From: Desulfatitalea sp. UBA4791 | GTDB taxonomy: Bacteria > Desulfobacterota > Desulfobacteria > Desulfobacterales > Desulfosarcinaceae | Direction of reading: 5' to 3' | Length of the DNA: 35,705 nucleotides | Assembly (NCBI GenBank): GCA_002402905.1 | Contig: DHGT01000057.1 | Span: 1 to 35,705 of the forward strand | Part shown: piece after piece, positions 16,380 to 23,391 of the stretch | Layout of the letters: each line of letters begins with the position of its first letter | How positions within the stretch are numbered: position 1 is the first letter of the stretch | Made by a program: the position numbers and the translations under genes | The notes under the pieces: generated by a model | The model's input: only the letters and a program-made list of their open reading frames with translations | What the model was told of the DNA's origin: nothing | Databases searched by the model: none

Positions 16380-17429
16380 ATGAAAAACGCTATCACAATT
16401 GGGGTGGATTTGGGAGACAAGAGTCATATAGCGATTGTATTCGATGCCCACGGCAATGAGTTGGAGGTGGCCACTGTCACCAACACCAGGATGGGGATTG
16501 CCAAGTTTTTCAAGCGCTACCCAGACAGTACGGTGGCGATAGAGGCTGGCACCCACTCGCCATGGATCAGCCGGGAGCTTGAGCAGTTGGGGTGCAAAGT
16601 CTATGTGGGCAACCCGCGCAAGCTACGATTTATCTGGGACAGTAACGATAAATCCGATGAGCGAGATGCCAGGATGCTTGGGATGGTGTGTCGATTTGAT
16701 CCCAAACTGCTGTGGCCGCTTCGCCATCGCAGCAGCCAGGCCCACGCAGATTTGGCCCGGGTCAAATCCCGGGACATATTGGTCCATAGCCGAACCCAGT
16801 TGATCAATCATGCCCGGGCTATGGTAAAAACCGCTGGAGAGCGTCTACCCAGCTGCAGCAGCGTCAGTTTTGTCAAACGTTGCGCCGGGCATGTGCCCGA
16901 GCCATTGTGGCCGGCGCTTGAAGCGATTTTTAAAGCCATCGATCACATCAATGAGCAGATCCGCGATCTGGACAAAAAGATAGATCAGTTATGTCAGGAG
17001 CAATACCCAGAGACCCAGCGGTTGCAGCAAGTGCCCGGGGTAGGGCCGATAACGGCGCTATCTTTCATATTGAGCATCGAAGACCCGAAACGGTTTACAA
17101 AAAGCCGGCAGTTGGGGCCATTTTTGGGACTGACGCCCCGGCGAGACCAGTCGGGCAAAACAGATAAACAGTTGCACATCACCAAGGCGGGCAATAGATA
17201 CCTGCGCCGCCTATTGGTGGGCAGTTCGCAGTATATCCTGGGGCCATTTGGTCCGGAGAGCGCACTACGACGCCATGGTTTATCCATAGCTGCGCGTGGA
17301 GGTAAAAATGGCAAAAGGCGAGCGACGGTGGCCGTGGCGCGCAAGTTGGCGGTATTACTTCACCGGCTATGGGTAAGCGAAAAGGATTACGAACCGTTTT
17401 GCGACAAGGGTTATAAAAAAGCCGCCTGA
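16380..17429 (+). CDS. IS110-family transposase (RuvC-like DEDD recombinase)
   Basis: There are 349 residues. The N-terminal DEDD_Tnp_IS110 domain has Asp10 (GVDLGD), Glu55 (VAIEAG) and Asp93/Asp96 (SDERDARML). A coiled-coil linker (about 180-205) leads to the Tnp_20 domain with VPGVGPITALSFI, FLGLTPRRDQSGKT (Ser258 is the likely catalytic serine) and HITKAGNRYLRRLL. The length is normal and no frameshift is visible, so the gene appears intact. AAAGGAGAT lies 7 bases before ATG. These enzymes recombine circular intermediates with target sites guided by a bridge RNA encoded in the element's non-coding end. Confidence 0.95.
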   Translation: MKNAITIGVDLGDKSHIAIVFDAHGNELEVATVTNTRMGIAKFFKRYPDSTVAIEAGTHSPWISRELEQLGCKVYVGNPRKLRFIWDSNDKSDERDARMLGMVCRFDPKLLWPLRHRSSQAHADLARVKSRDILVHSRTQLINHARAMVKTAGERLPSCSSVSFVKRCAGHVPEPLWPALEAIFKAIDHINEQIRDLDKKIDQLCQEQYPETQRLQQVPGVGPITALSFILSIEDPKRFTKSRQLGPFLGLTPRRDQSGKTDKQLHITKAGNRYLRRLLVGSSQYILGPFGPESALRRHGLSIAARGGKNGKRRATVAVARKLAVLLHRLWVSEKDYEPFCDKGYKKAA

Positions 17430-17487
17430 GGGGAGGCCCCGAGGGGTGGTTTGGGGGGTAAGTGATATAGAGTTCCAACGTCTCATC

Positions 17488-17566
17488 CAGGGGACTGCGC
17501 AACCGGCACAGCAACTGCTGGCAGCCACCAGCAAAATCGATTGCGAGCATTAGATTGCAGCCCCTG
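17488..17566 (+). ncRNA. Foldable block right of the IS110 transposase (alternative bridge-RNA candidate)
   Basis: An outer stem pairs CAGGGG-A-CTGC (17488-17498) with GCAG-CCCCTG (17557-17566), 10 bp with one bulge. Inside it, GCAA (17511-17514) pairs with TTGC (17541-17544), and TGCTGG (17516-17521) pairs with CCAGCA (17528-17533) around a 6-base loop. Elements of the IS1111 branch encode their bridge RNA on this 3' side, so this is a competing candidate. It could also be an unrelated repeat. Confidence 0.35.
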
Positions 17567-17700
17567 CCACCGGATATTACTATGCACCGGAGCAAACGGC
17601 AGCTCCATTAAAGAGTGCGGATGGAAGCATGACGGTCGAGACTCGTTGGAAAAAAGGAAATCCGTGAACGGATTATCGTATTGACAAGCCTTCTCATGGA

Positions 17701-17792
17701 AGTGCCGGTTGAATGCAAACGGCGGACAAGCGGCCCAGACTGTTTGAGCGCAGCGAGTTTCTGGGCCGCCCGCCGTGCATTTTGCCGGCACT
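17701..17792. repeat. Long imperfect hairpin (REP-like extragenic palindrome)
   Basis: The arms pair in four blocks. AGTGCCGG (17701-17708) pairs with CCGGCACT (17785-17792). AATGCA (17712-17717) pairs with TGCATT (17776-17781). CGGCGG (17720-17725) pairs with CCGCCG (17770-17775). GCGGCCCAGA (17730-17739) pairs with TCTGGGCCGC (17760-17769). That is 30 paired bases with small bulges and a 20-base apex rich in GAGCGCAGCGAG. It has no T-tract, so it is not a standard terminator. It is probably a dispersed extragenic palindrome. Confidence 0.7.
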
Positions 17793-18059
17793 TGACCGCT
17801 GGCGTGTGGCATCGGCCACCTGTTCCACCCGGGACGAGTTTAATGAATAGTATTTAGTTGGAATCGGGGCCAAAGAGGCATAGTCATGACATCGGGTTGG
17901 GAGCGAGTTCCATTTGCCATTTGACAATCGGCGGTCTGTGCGGCAATAAAATGCGGCCAGGATAGCCTGAAAGACCATCCAGAAGCGCCACACTTCTTTT
18001 TGTGAGGATGCTGGCGGGATGGCATGTCTGACATCATCTGCATAAAGGAGATTTCGTAA

Positions 18060-18710
18060 ATGCCTTTGATCGCCCCATCCATTCTGTCAGCGGATTTTTC
18101 GAAACTTGGCGCGGAAGTTCAAGCTGTGGAGGCGGCAGGCGCCGACTGGATTCATATCGATGTCATGGATGGCCATTTTGTTCCCAATATCACCATGGGT
18201 CCCCTCGTCGTCGAAGCGGTCCGGCGCTCCACGGCCCTGCCGCTGGATGTGCATTTGATGATCGAAAACCCGGATCAATATGTGGCCGAATTCTCAAAGG
18301 CGGGGGCCGATTACATTTCCGTTCAGGTGGAGACCTGCACGCACCTGCACCGAACCCTCCATCTCATCAAAGAGCACAGCGTGAAGGCAGGCGCCGTGCT
18401 GAATCCGGCCACGCCCCTGACGGCGCTGGACTGGGTACTCGACGATCTGGATCTGGTGCTGGTGATGAGCGTCAATCCTGGCTTCGGTGGGCAGAAATTT
18501 ATTGCCAGCAGCCTCGAAAAAATTCGCGCCCTGCGCCGGCTGATCGATGAAAACCACCTGAAAACGTTGATTCAAGTCGATGGGGGCGTAAACCGCGGAA
18601 CGGTCGGCGACATCACCCGGGCCGGGGCAGACGTGCTGGTCGCCGGATCGGCCATATTCGGCAGCGATGATTACCAGGCCACCATCGCCGAGTTGAAAGC
18701 CGCACACTAA
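18060..18710 (+). CDS. rpe: Ribulose-phosphate 3-epimerase
   Basis: Interconverts D-ribulose 5-phosphate and D-xylulose 5-phosphate (pentose phosphate pathway). There are 216 residues, the standard length for this TIM barrel. Visible motifs are APSILSADFSKLG, WIHIDVMDGHFVPNITMGP with metal-binding His/Asp, LDVHLMIENPD, VMSVNPGFGGQKFI and IQVDGGVN. AAAGGAGATTT lies just upstream of ATG 18060. aroQ follows after 17 bp, so the two genes are probably co-transcribed. Confidence 0.97.
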   Translation: MPLIAPSILSADFSKLGAEVQAVEAAGADWIHIDVMDGHFVPNITMGPLVVEAVRRSTALPLDVHLMIENPDQYVAEFSKAGADYISVQVETCTHLHRTLHLIKEHSVKAGAVLNPATPLTALDWVLDDLDLVLVMSVNPGFGGQKFIASSLEKIRALRRLIDENHLKTLIQVDGGVNRGTVGDITRAGADVLVAGSAIFGSDDYQATIAELKAAH

Positions 18711-18727
18711 AGTGAAGGACTACAGTC

Positions 18728-19195
18728 ATGGACACCCCGAATAGCGGCCACCAGGTCCTGGTCATCCACGGTCCCAATCTGAATATGCTCGGCTTGCGAG
18801 AGCCCGGCATTTACGGGTCCACCCGGCTCGATGAAATAGATGCCCAGCTAAAAGCGCTGGGCAGACAATGGGGAATTACCGTCCATTGCTTTCAGTCCAA
18901 CCACGAGGGGGCCATCGTGGATCGGATCCAATCGGCCGCCACCGTCATGGGTGGCCTGATCATCAATCCGGCTGCCTACACCCATACCAGCATCGCCATA
19001 CGCGACGCGCTGTTGCTGCTGCCGATCCCGATCATCGAGGTGCATCTGTCCAATATTCACAAAAGAGAGCCGTTCCGACGCCATTCCTTTGTCTCTGATG
19101 TGGCCACCGGACAGATCGTAGGTCTCGGTGTAAACGGGTACTATCTTGCGTTGCGTGCGCTTGCCGATATCATCGGCGCAACCGCCAGCACTTGA
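18728..19195 (+). CDS. aroQ: 3-dehydroquinate dehydratase, type II
   Basis: Converts 3-dehydroquinate to 3-dehydroshikimate in the shikimate pathway. There are 155 residues, typical of the dodecameric type II enzyme. Motifs are VIHGPNLNMLGLREPGIYG (catalytic Tyr in GIYG), FQSNHEGAIVDRI, INPAAYTHTS (catalytic His) and EVHLSNIHKREPFR. It lies 17 bp after rpe. The stop sits 13 bp from the end of the convergent ahpF-like gene; a 12-bp palindrome GACGGCGCCGTC spans this junction but has no T-run. Confidence 0.97.
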   Translation: MDTPNSGHQVLVIHGPNLNMLGLREPGIYGSTRLDEIDAQLKALGRQWGITVHCFQSNHEGAIVDRIQSAATVMGGLIINPAAYTHTSIAIRDALLLLPIPIIEVHLSNIHKREPFRRHSFVSDVATGQIVGLGVNGYYLALRALADIIGATAST

Positions 19196-19208
19196 CGGCG
19201 CCGTCGGT

Positions 19209-20843
19209 TTAAGACGCCTTGTTCTGCTTCCAGTAGGGATTGATGATATCTTCAAAAATCGTCATGGCCGCCGCTGCCCCCTGCCCCGTGGCGGTGACGA
19301 TCTGCTTGTATCCGCCCTCCACATCACCGGCCGAATAAATGCCGGGAACATTGGTCCGATGAAAGGCATCGTGCCGAATGTAACCCTCCTCGTTCAACTC
19401 AATACCGATTTTCTGCGCCAGAGCAACGGCCGGCTGATAACCGATGGCAATAAAGACGCCGTCCACCGCCATCTCCGTCGTTTCTGCGGTCTGGGAGTTG
19501 AACAGCGTAACCCGTTCGACCCGCTCTTTTCCGTCGATGGCCTTTACTTCCGTGTTCCATATCACAGGAATGTCGTTCTGGGGTAATTGATTGGCCAGCA
19601 CATCCTGCGCCCTCAGCTTGTCTCGCCGGTGTACCAGGGTCACTTGAACGCCCATATGCTTCAGGTAAAGTGCTTCGGTCACCGCCGAATTGCCGCCGCC
19701 GACCATGATGACCTTGCGTCCCTTGAACAGGGGGCCGTCGCACGTGGCACAATAACTGACGCCACGACCCGAGAAGCGCTGTTCGCCCGTTACGCCCAGA
19801 TGTCGATGGGTGGCGCCGGTCGCCAGAAGAATGGTCTTGGTCCGGAAAGTGCGTCGCGTGGTCGCCACTTCCATGATCTCGCCCGGTTTGATGTCCAGCA
19901 CCTCTTCGCCCTGAAAAATCTGGACATACTGCAGGGCATGGCTGACCATGATGTCGACCAGCGTTTTACCGCCCACCTGGGCAAATCCGGGATAGTTTTC
20001 CACCACCGGGGTCAGCGCCACCTGGCCGCCCAGCGCTTCCCTTTCGACCACCGCAGTCTTCAACCCGCTGCGAACGGTATAGATGCCGGCCGTCAAGCCA
20101 GCCGGCCCCCCGCCCACGATGAGAACGTCGACATCCACCACCTTGGCCGTGCTTTCGGGTATGAAAATCGTTTGAGGTTCCAGCTTCAACAGAGATGAGA
20201 GAAACACCTCCTCCTGCTGGGCGCCCTGGCCGATCAGCACATCATTGGCATAGGCCTGGGGAACGCTGTGCGCCTCGTACTGTTCAGCCAGATCAGGACG
20301 ACATTGAATATCGATAATTTCAAGGGCAATCATGTCCGGGCGTTCGATGGCCGCCTTCAGTCCATTGACCGCCTGCTGAGGACAATAGGGACATGTCGGG
20401 CTGACGAAGATCTTGACGGTTCGCGGGGTGTCCAACCTTCGGATCACCTGAAGCGATTGATCGCTCAAATCGCTCTTGCCCATGCCCACCAGCAGCATGG
20501 CCTCGAGAAAAGATCGTCCCTCTTCTCCCATGGGTGCCCCCATCCATCGGATATTGTATCGCTCCGGATCGATTAAAAGTGTCGGCGAACTGTCCACTTT
20601 CCATTTCCGGGCCATTTCGTGATCCAGATAATACTCCTTGATCTTGATTTTATCGGTCAGCTCGCGAAATGCGCGAACCACTTGGCGGCAGGCGTCCACA
20701 TAGACGTCGTCTCTGCCTTTTTGCACAAAAAGGAAGAGCGGGATCTCGTTGGGAAGTGACGCAAAGGTCTGTTGCAGTTGACGGATAAAGGCTTGTTGCG
20801 TATTGCGATTCGCTTCGCCGGTTTGATTCGTTCCTGGGGCCAT
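19209..20843 (-). CDS. AhpF-like flavoprotein: two thioredoxin folds plus thioredoxin-reductase domain
   Basis: There are 544 residues from ATG 20843, chosen because GGAAGGAG precedes it; an upstream in-frame TTG at 20885 would add 14 residues without family features. The first thioredoxin-like domain (about 10-135) has no CxxC. The second holds CPYC (151-154). An FAD/NAD(P)-binding reductase follows, with GGGPAG near 244 and the redox pair CATC (365-368), plus GGGNSAVTEAL and the C-terminal YSAGDVEGG FAD motif. This order matches AhpF, which reduces the peroxiredoxin AhpC, or a protein-disulfide oxidoreductase/reductase fusion. No ahpC is nearby, so the partner is unknown. It is divergent from the yvcK-like gene. 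Confidence 0.88.
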   Translation of the reverse strand: MAPGTNQTGEANRNTQQAFIRQLQQTFASLPNEIPLFLFVQKGRDDVYVDACRQVVRAFRELTDKIKIKEYYLDHEMARKWKVDSSPTLLIDPERYNIRWMGAPMGEEGRSFLEAMLLVGMGKSDLSDQSLQVIRRLDTPRTVKIFVSPTCPYCPQQAVNGLKAAIERPDMIALEIIDIQCRPDLAEQYEAHSVPQAYANDVLIGQGAQQEEVFLSSLLKLEPQTIFIPESTAKVVDVDVLIVGGGPAGLTAGIYTVRSGLKTAVVEREALGGQVALTPVVENYPGFAQVGGKTLVDIMVSHALQYVQIFQGEEVLDIKPGEIMEVATTRRTFRTKTILLATGATHRHLGVTGEQRFSGRGVSYCATCDGPLFKGRKVIMVGGGNSAVTEALYLKHMGVQVTLVHRRDKLRAQDVLANQLPQNDIPVIWNTEVKAIDGKERVERVTLFNSQTAETTEMAVDGVFIAIGYQPAVALAQKIGIELNEEGYIRHDAFHRTNVPGIYSAGDVEGGYKQIVTATGQGAAAAMTIFEDIINPYWKQNKAS

Positions 20844-21031
20844 GCTCGAACTCCTTCCTTTTTTCAATACCTTATCGAAATTCAAACGGCCATAAGATGG
20901 GATGCCGCAACGCCGTTGTCAACTCCTGGGTACAAAACCCGGAGCAATGGCGGTCGATCATGTGCCCGGGTTTTCTTGAAGGTCAAGAGAGACATTTTTG
21001 ATCTCTTTTTGATTTGTGGATCTTGATATTC

Positions 21032-21073
21032 TTCGCCACCGTTGCTAATCAATTAAAATTAGCGAATGGCGAA
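21032..21073. promoter_or_regulatory. Imperfect 15-bp inverted repeat in divergent promoter region
   Basis: TTCGCCA (21032-21038) pairs with TGGCGAA (21067-21073). TTGCTAAT (21042-21049) pairs with ATTAGCGA (21058-21065) with one G-T wobble. The centre is an AT-rich 8-base loop. No T-tract follows, so a terminator is unlikely. The position between divergent genes would suit a regulator-binding site. The regulator is unknown. Confidence 0.35.
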
Positions 21074-21129
21074 ACAATCCGTCAAGACGGAATATCGCCC
21101 GCAGCTGAAAATCTCCCGAGACTGCGGCA

Positions 21130-21174
21130 CAATGGCTTGAAACCCAATGGTTTGATACCCAATGGATCAAAAAT
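21130..21174 (+). repeat. 15-bp tandem repeat, three units
   Basis: CAATGGCTTGAAACC, CAATGGTTTGATACC and CAATGGATCAAAAAT follow each other directly, ending 12 bp before the yvcK-like ATG. The first two units differ at two positions; the third keeps CAATGG and then diverges. The reading frame of the downstream gene is open through the repeat, but it has no start codon there. Confidence 0.6.
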
Positions 21175-21186
21175 AGATCGTCCAAG

Positions 21187-22191
21187 ATGCCAGACATAAA
21201 AATCACCCACCCCCAGCGGATTGTCACCATCGGCGGCGGCAGTGGCCAATTCGCCCTCCTTTCCGCACTGCGTGACATGGAGGGCATTTCGATCACCGCC
21301 GTGGTTTCGATGATGGACAGCGGTGGCAGCACCGGACGACTTCGTGACGAACTCGGCACCCTGCCGCCGGGAGACATTCTGAAGTGTATCGTCGCCCTTT
21401 CGCCCCACCAATCGTTTTCCAGAGCCATTCTACAGAAACGCTTTCAGAAAGACCGCCGTCTCAAGGGGCATAATGCGGGCAATATGCTGTTGACCATGCT
21501 ATCGCGGTATACAGGCAGCTTTCCCAGCGGCGTAGCGGCCCTTTCGGAAATACTCGATGCCCAAGGCACCATCCTGCCCGTGACCACCGACCAAGCCACC
21601 CTCGTGGCCGAGTTGACCGATGGCCAGCGGATTTTCGGCGAGCAGGCCATCGACGTGCCGCGCGGACACCAGCGGGAGAAAATATGTGATGTATTTCTGG
21701 TGCCGCACCACACCGACACCATACACGTCCATCCCCCGGTGGTATCGGCAATTGCCGCCGCAGACTACGTGGTCATCGGTCCGGGCGACCTGTTCACCAG
21801 CATCATCCCCAATCTCATCGTTCCAGGGGTGGCTGAAGCACTCCGCAAGGCCTCCGCAAAGCTCATCTACATCATCAACATCATGACCAAATATGGTGAG
21901 ACCCACAATTTCAACGCCAGGGATTTTGTCGAACGTCTGGAGAATTACATCGGCAAAAGCGTCGATGGCATCGTCTACAATACCAGCAGGCCCGAAGATG
22001 CCACCTGTGAAGCCTATCGGACTCAGAAATCGGATTATGTCACCCTGGACCGGCACGATCCCTTCTGGCATCGACGCGTGCTCTACGAGGCGGATTTGCT
22101 GGACAGCGACGGCAAGGTGGTTCGACACGATTCGCGCAAATTGGCCGGCATGTTTGCATCGATCTTTTTTCCCGGAAAGGATGGCGCCTGA
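21187..22191 (+). CDS. YvcK/CofD-family protein (gluconeogenesis factor-like)
   Basis: There are 334 residues. The N-terminal Rossmann-type motif IVTIGGGSGQFALLSALRD, MMDSGGSTGRLRDELGTLPP, GHNAGNMLLTML and YVVIGPGDLFTSIIPNL are diagnostic of the YvcK/CofD superfamily. YvcK binds UDP-sugars and affects cell shape, peptidoglycan synthesis and growth on gluconeogenic carbon in Bacillus; CofD is the F420 transferase. The TSIIPNL and NIMTKYGET motifs favour the YvcK branch. The stop overlaps the next start (TGATG). In Firmicutes yvcK neighbours rapZ (yvcJ) and whiA, neither of which is present here. Confidence 0.88.
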   Translation: MPDIKITHPQRIVTIGGGSGQFALLSALRDMEGISITAVVSMMDSGGSTGRLRDELGTLPPGDILKCIVALSPHQSFSRAILQKRFQKDRRLKGHNAGNMLLTMLSRYTGSFPSGVAALSEILDAQGTILPVTTDQATLVAELTDGQRIFGEQAIDVPRGHQREKICDVFLVPHHTDTIHVHPPVVSAIAAADYVVIGPGDLFTSIIPNLIVPGVAEALRKASAKLIYIINIMTKYGETHNFNARDFVERLENYIGKSVDGIVYNTSRPEDATCEAYRTQKSDYVTLDRHDPFWHRRVLYEADLLDSDGKVVRHDSRKLAGMFASIFFPGKDGA

Positions 22192-22739
22192 TGCCCGCCA
22201 TCCGATCAGTAGCAACCGGCACATCCAAGCGGCCGTTCATCGTCGGGGTGATGGGCGGCGCCCAGGCGGATGAAGCCGCGATGCGCACGGCCTATCGTCT
22301 GGGCGAATTGATTGCCGGACGCGGCTGGGTATTGCTCAACGGCGGTCGCAATGCAGGGGTCATGGACGCCTCTGCAAGAGGAGCGGCCGAGCATGGCGGG
22401 TTGACCATCGGTATTCTACCGGATGCCACCCCCGACCAGGCGAGCGCCTATGTCCGGGTGCCGATCTGCACCGGCATGGGCAGCGCGCGCAATTCGATCA
22501 ACGTGTTGAGCAGCGATGTCGTCGTCGCCTGCCCGGGCGGCGCAGGCACGCTCTCGGAAATTGCGCTGGCCCTCAAGCACGGCAAATCCGTCATCACCAT
22601 TGGCTATGACGCAAGGCCCTGCTTCGGCAACGACGATTACGCGCATCGGTTGTTCGAAGCTGCCAGTGCGGAAGAGGCCGTCGCAATTATTGAAAGGCGT
22701 TTTTCCCTGACTGAAGAAGAATCCATTCGGCTCGGTTGA
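22191..22739 (+). CDS. TIGR00725 / LOG-like nucleotide-binding protein
   Basis: There are 182 residues with a Rossmann-like fold: VGVMGGAQADEAAMRTAYRL, WVLLNGGRNAGVMDASARGA and the signature CPGGAGTLSEIALAL, close to the PGGxGTxxE motif of LOG / lysine-decarboxylase-like phosphoribohydrolases. Family members of this type are mostly uncharacterised; LOG enzymes cleave nucleoside 5'-monophosphates. Its start overlaps the yvcK-like stop by 1 base (TGATG), so the two are translationally coupled. Its last 53 bp overlap the end of ispD on the opposite strand. Confidence 0.8.
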   Translation: MPAIRSVATGTSKRPFIVGVMGGAQADEAAMRTAYRLGELIAGRGWVLLNGGRNAGVMDASARGAAEHGGLTIGILPDATPDQASAYVRVPICTGMGSARNSINVLSSDVVVACPGGAGTLSEIALALKHGKSVITIGYDARPCFGNDDYAHRLFEAASAEEAVAIIERRFSLTEEESIRLG

Positions 22740-23391
22740 GATCGTCCGGTGTGGTGATTTTAATGTTGTGGACGTCGCCGGTGATGGTGTGAACGTCGTA
22801 TCCCAGCCGCTCCACCAGGCTGGCGTCGTCGGTCGCTTGCCACCCCTTTTCAAGCGCCATCTGATGTGCAGTCTGGATCAATTGCAAGTCAAATGCCTGG
22901 GGGGTCTGGATGGACCGCAGGGTATCCCGCGGCAAGGTGCCGCGGATGATGCCGGAATCGTCGATCTGTTTGATGGTGTCCGTCACCTCAACTGCCGGTA
23001 TGCACGCCCGCCAACGTTTTGCCCCCGATATGCAGGCCGCGATCAGTCGGCCGGAAACGAAGGGCCGCACGCCGTCATGAATCAGTACAATGGCGTATTC
23101 CCCGTTTCCGATGGCTTTAAGTCCATTGTAAACGGAGTCCTGCCGGCTCACGCCTCCCGCCACGACGGTCACACCGTGATGCAACCCGGCTTCTGCGACG
23201 ATCGTATGTCTGCAAAATTCAATCTCCGCTTCGGGAACCGCCAGAACGATATCGTCGATTTGCCGGCATCCATCGAATGCCTTCAAGGTCCACTGAAGAA
23301 CGGGACGGCCGCCTATTTCCATGTACTGCTTTCGCCGGGCGCCGCCCATGCGCTTCCCCTGCCCGGCGGCCACGATCAAAGCGGTAATCAT
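22687..23391 (-). CDS. ispD: 2-C-methyl-D-erythritol 4-phosphate cytidylyltransferase
   Basis: Third enzyme of the MEP isoprenoid pathway; transfers CMP to 2-C-methyl-D-erythritol 4-phosphate. There are 234 residues from ATG 23391; a longer open frame to 23550 exists but the family begins at MITALIVAAGQGKRMGG. Motifs are the GxGxRM nucleotide loop, KQYMEIGGRPVLQWTLKAF, VVAGGVSRQDSVYNGL, VLIHDGVRPFV, and TPQAFDLQLI with TDDASLVE. Its ATG overlaps the TGA of the upstream HPr-domain gene (ATGA). No ispF follows in the window. The 3' ends of this gene and the LOG-like gene overlap by 53 bp. Confidence 0.96.
   Translation of the reverse strand: MITALIVAAGQGKRMGGARRKQYMEIGGRPVLQWTLKAFDGCRQIDDIVLAVPEAEIEFCRHTIVAEAGLHHGVTVVAGGVSRQDSVYNGLKAIGNGEYAIVLIHDGVRPFVSGRLIAACISGAKRWRACIPAVEVTDTIKQIDDSGIIRGTLPRDTLRSIQTPQAFDLQLIQTAHQMALEKGWQATDDASLVERLGYDVHTITGDVHNIKITTPDDLNRAEWILLQSGKNAFQ

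Larger units (their letters stand above)
16194..17570 (+). mobile_element. IS110-family insertion sequence (ends approximate)
   Basis: A single transposase gene flanked by non-coding, foldable DNA interrupts the expected PASTA-rpe neighbourhood. IS110 elements lack clear terminal inverted repeats and target duplications, so the borders given are guesses: the left end is placed near a perfect palindrome TTTGTTAACAAA (16194-16205) and the right end after a folded block ending near 17566. A whole-genome comparison or an empty site is needed to fix them. Confidence 0.45.
17430..18059. other. 630-bp non-coding stretch between IS110 transposase and rpe
   Basis: No credible gene on either strand; the open frames here lack start signals and family features. 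It contains the folded block at 17488-17566 and the long hairpin at 17701-17792. A TTGACA at 17921-17926 is followed, after a too-long 20-base gap, by TAAAAT (17947-17952), at best a weak promoter for rpe. The rpe Shine-Dalgarno sequence AAAGGAGAT lies at the right edge. Confidence 0.6.
20844..21186. other. Divergent ahpF-like / yvcK-like intergenic region
   Basis: 343 bp without a credible gene. On the minus strand a TTGACA lies at 20922-20917, with only a poor -10 (TCTTAT at 20897-20892, 19-base gap), so a weak ahpF-like promoter. Upstream of that, AAAACCCGG (20934-20942) pairs with CCGGGTTTT (20966-20974). A second, longer inverted repeat lies at 21032-21073, and three 15-bp tandem units at 21130-21174. 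The yvcK-like start has no clear Shine-Dalgarno sequence. Confidence 0.5.

Noticed and set aside
16356..16383. Similarity of CTGCAT...TAAAGGAGAT before the IS110 gene and before rpe (18038-18053)
   Set aside because: It is mostly a shared ribosome-binding site; the extra matching bases are too few to claim a duplicated attachment site.
19194..19205. GACGGCGCCGTC palindrome between aroQ and the ahpF-like gene
   Set aside because: Uninterrupted 12-bp palindrome with no loop or T-tract; short enough to occur by chance in GC-rich DNA.
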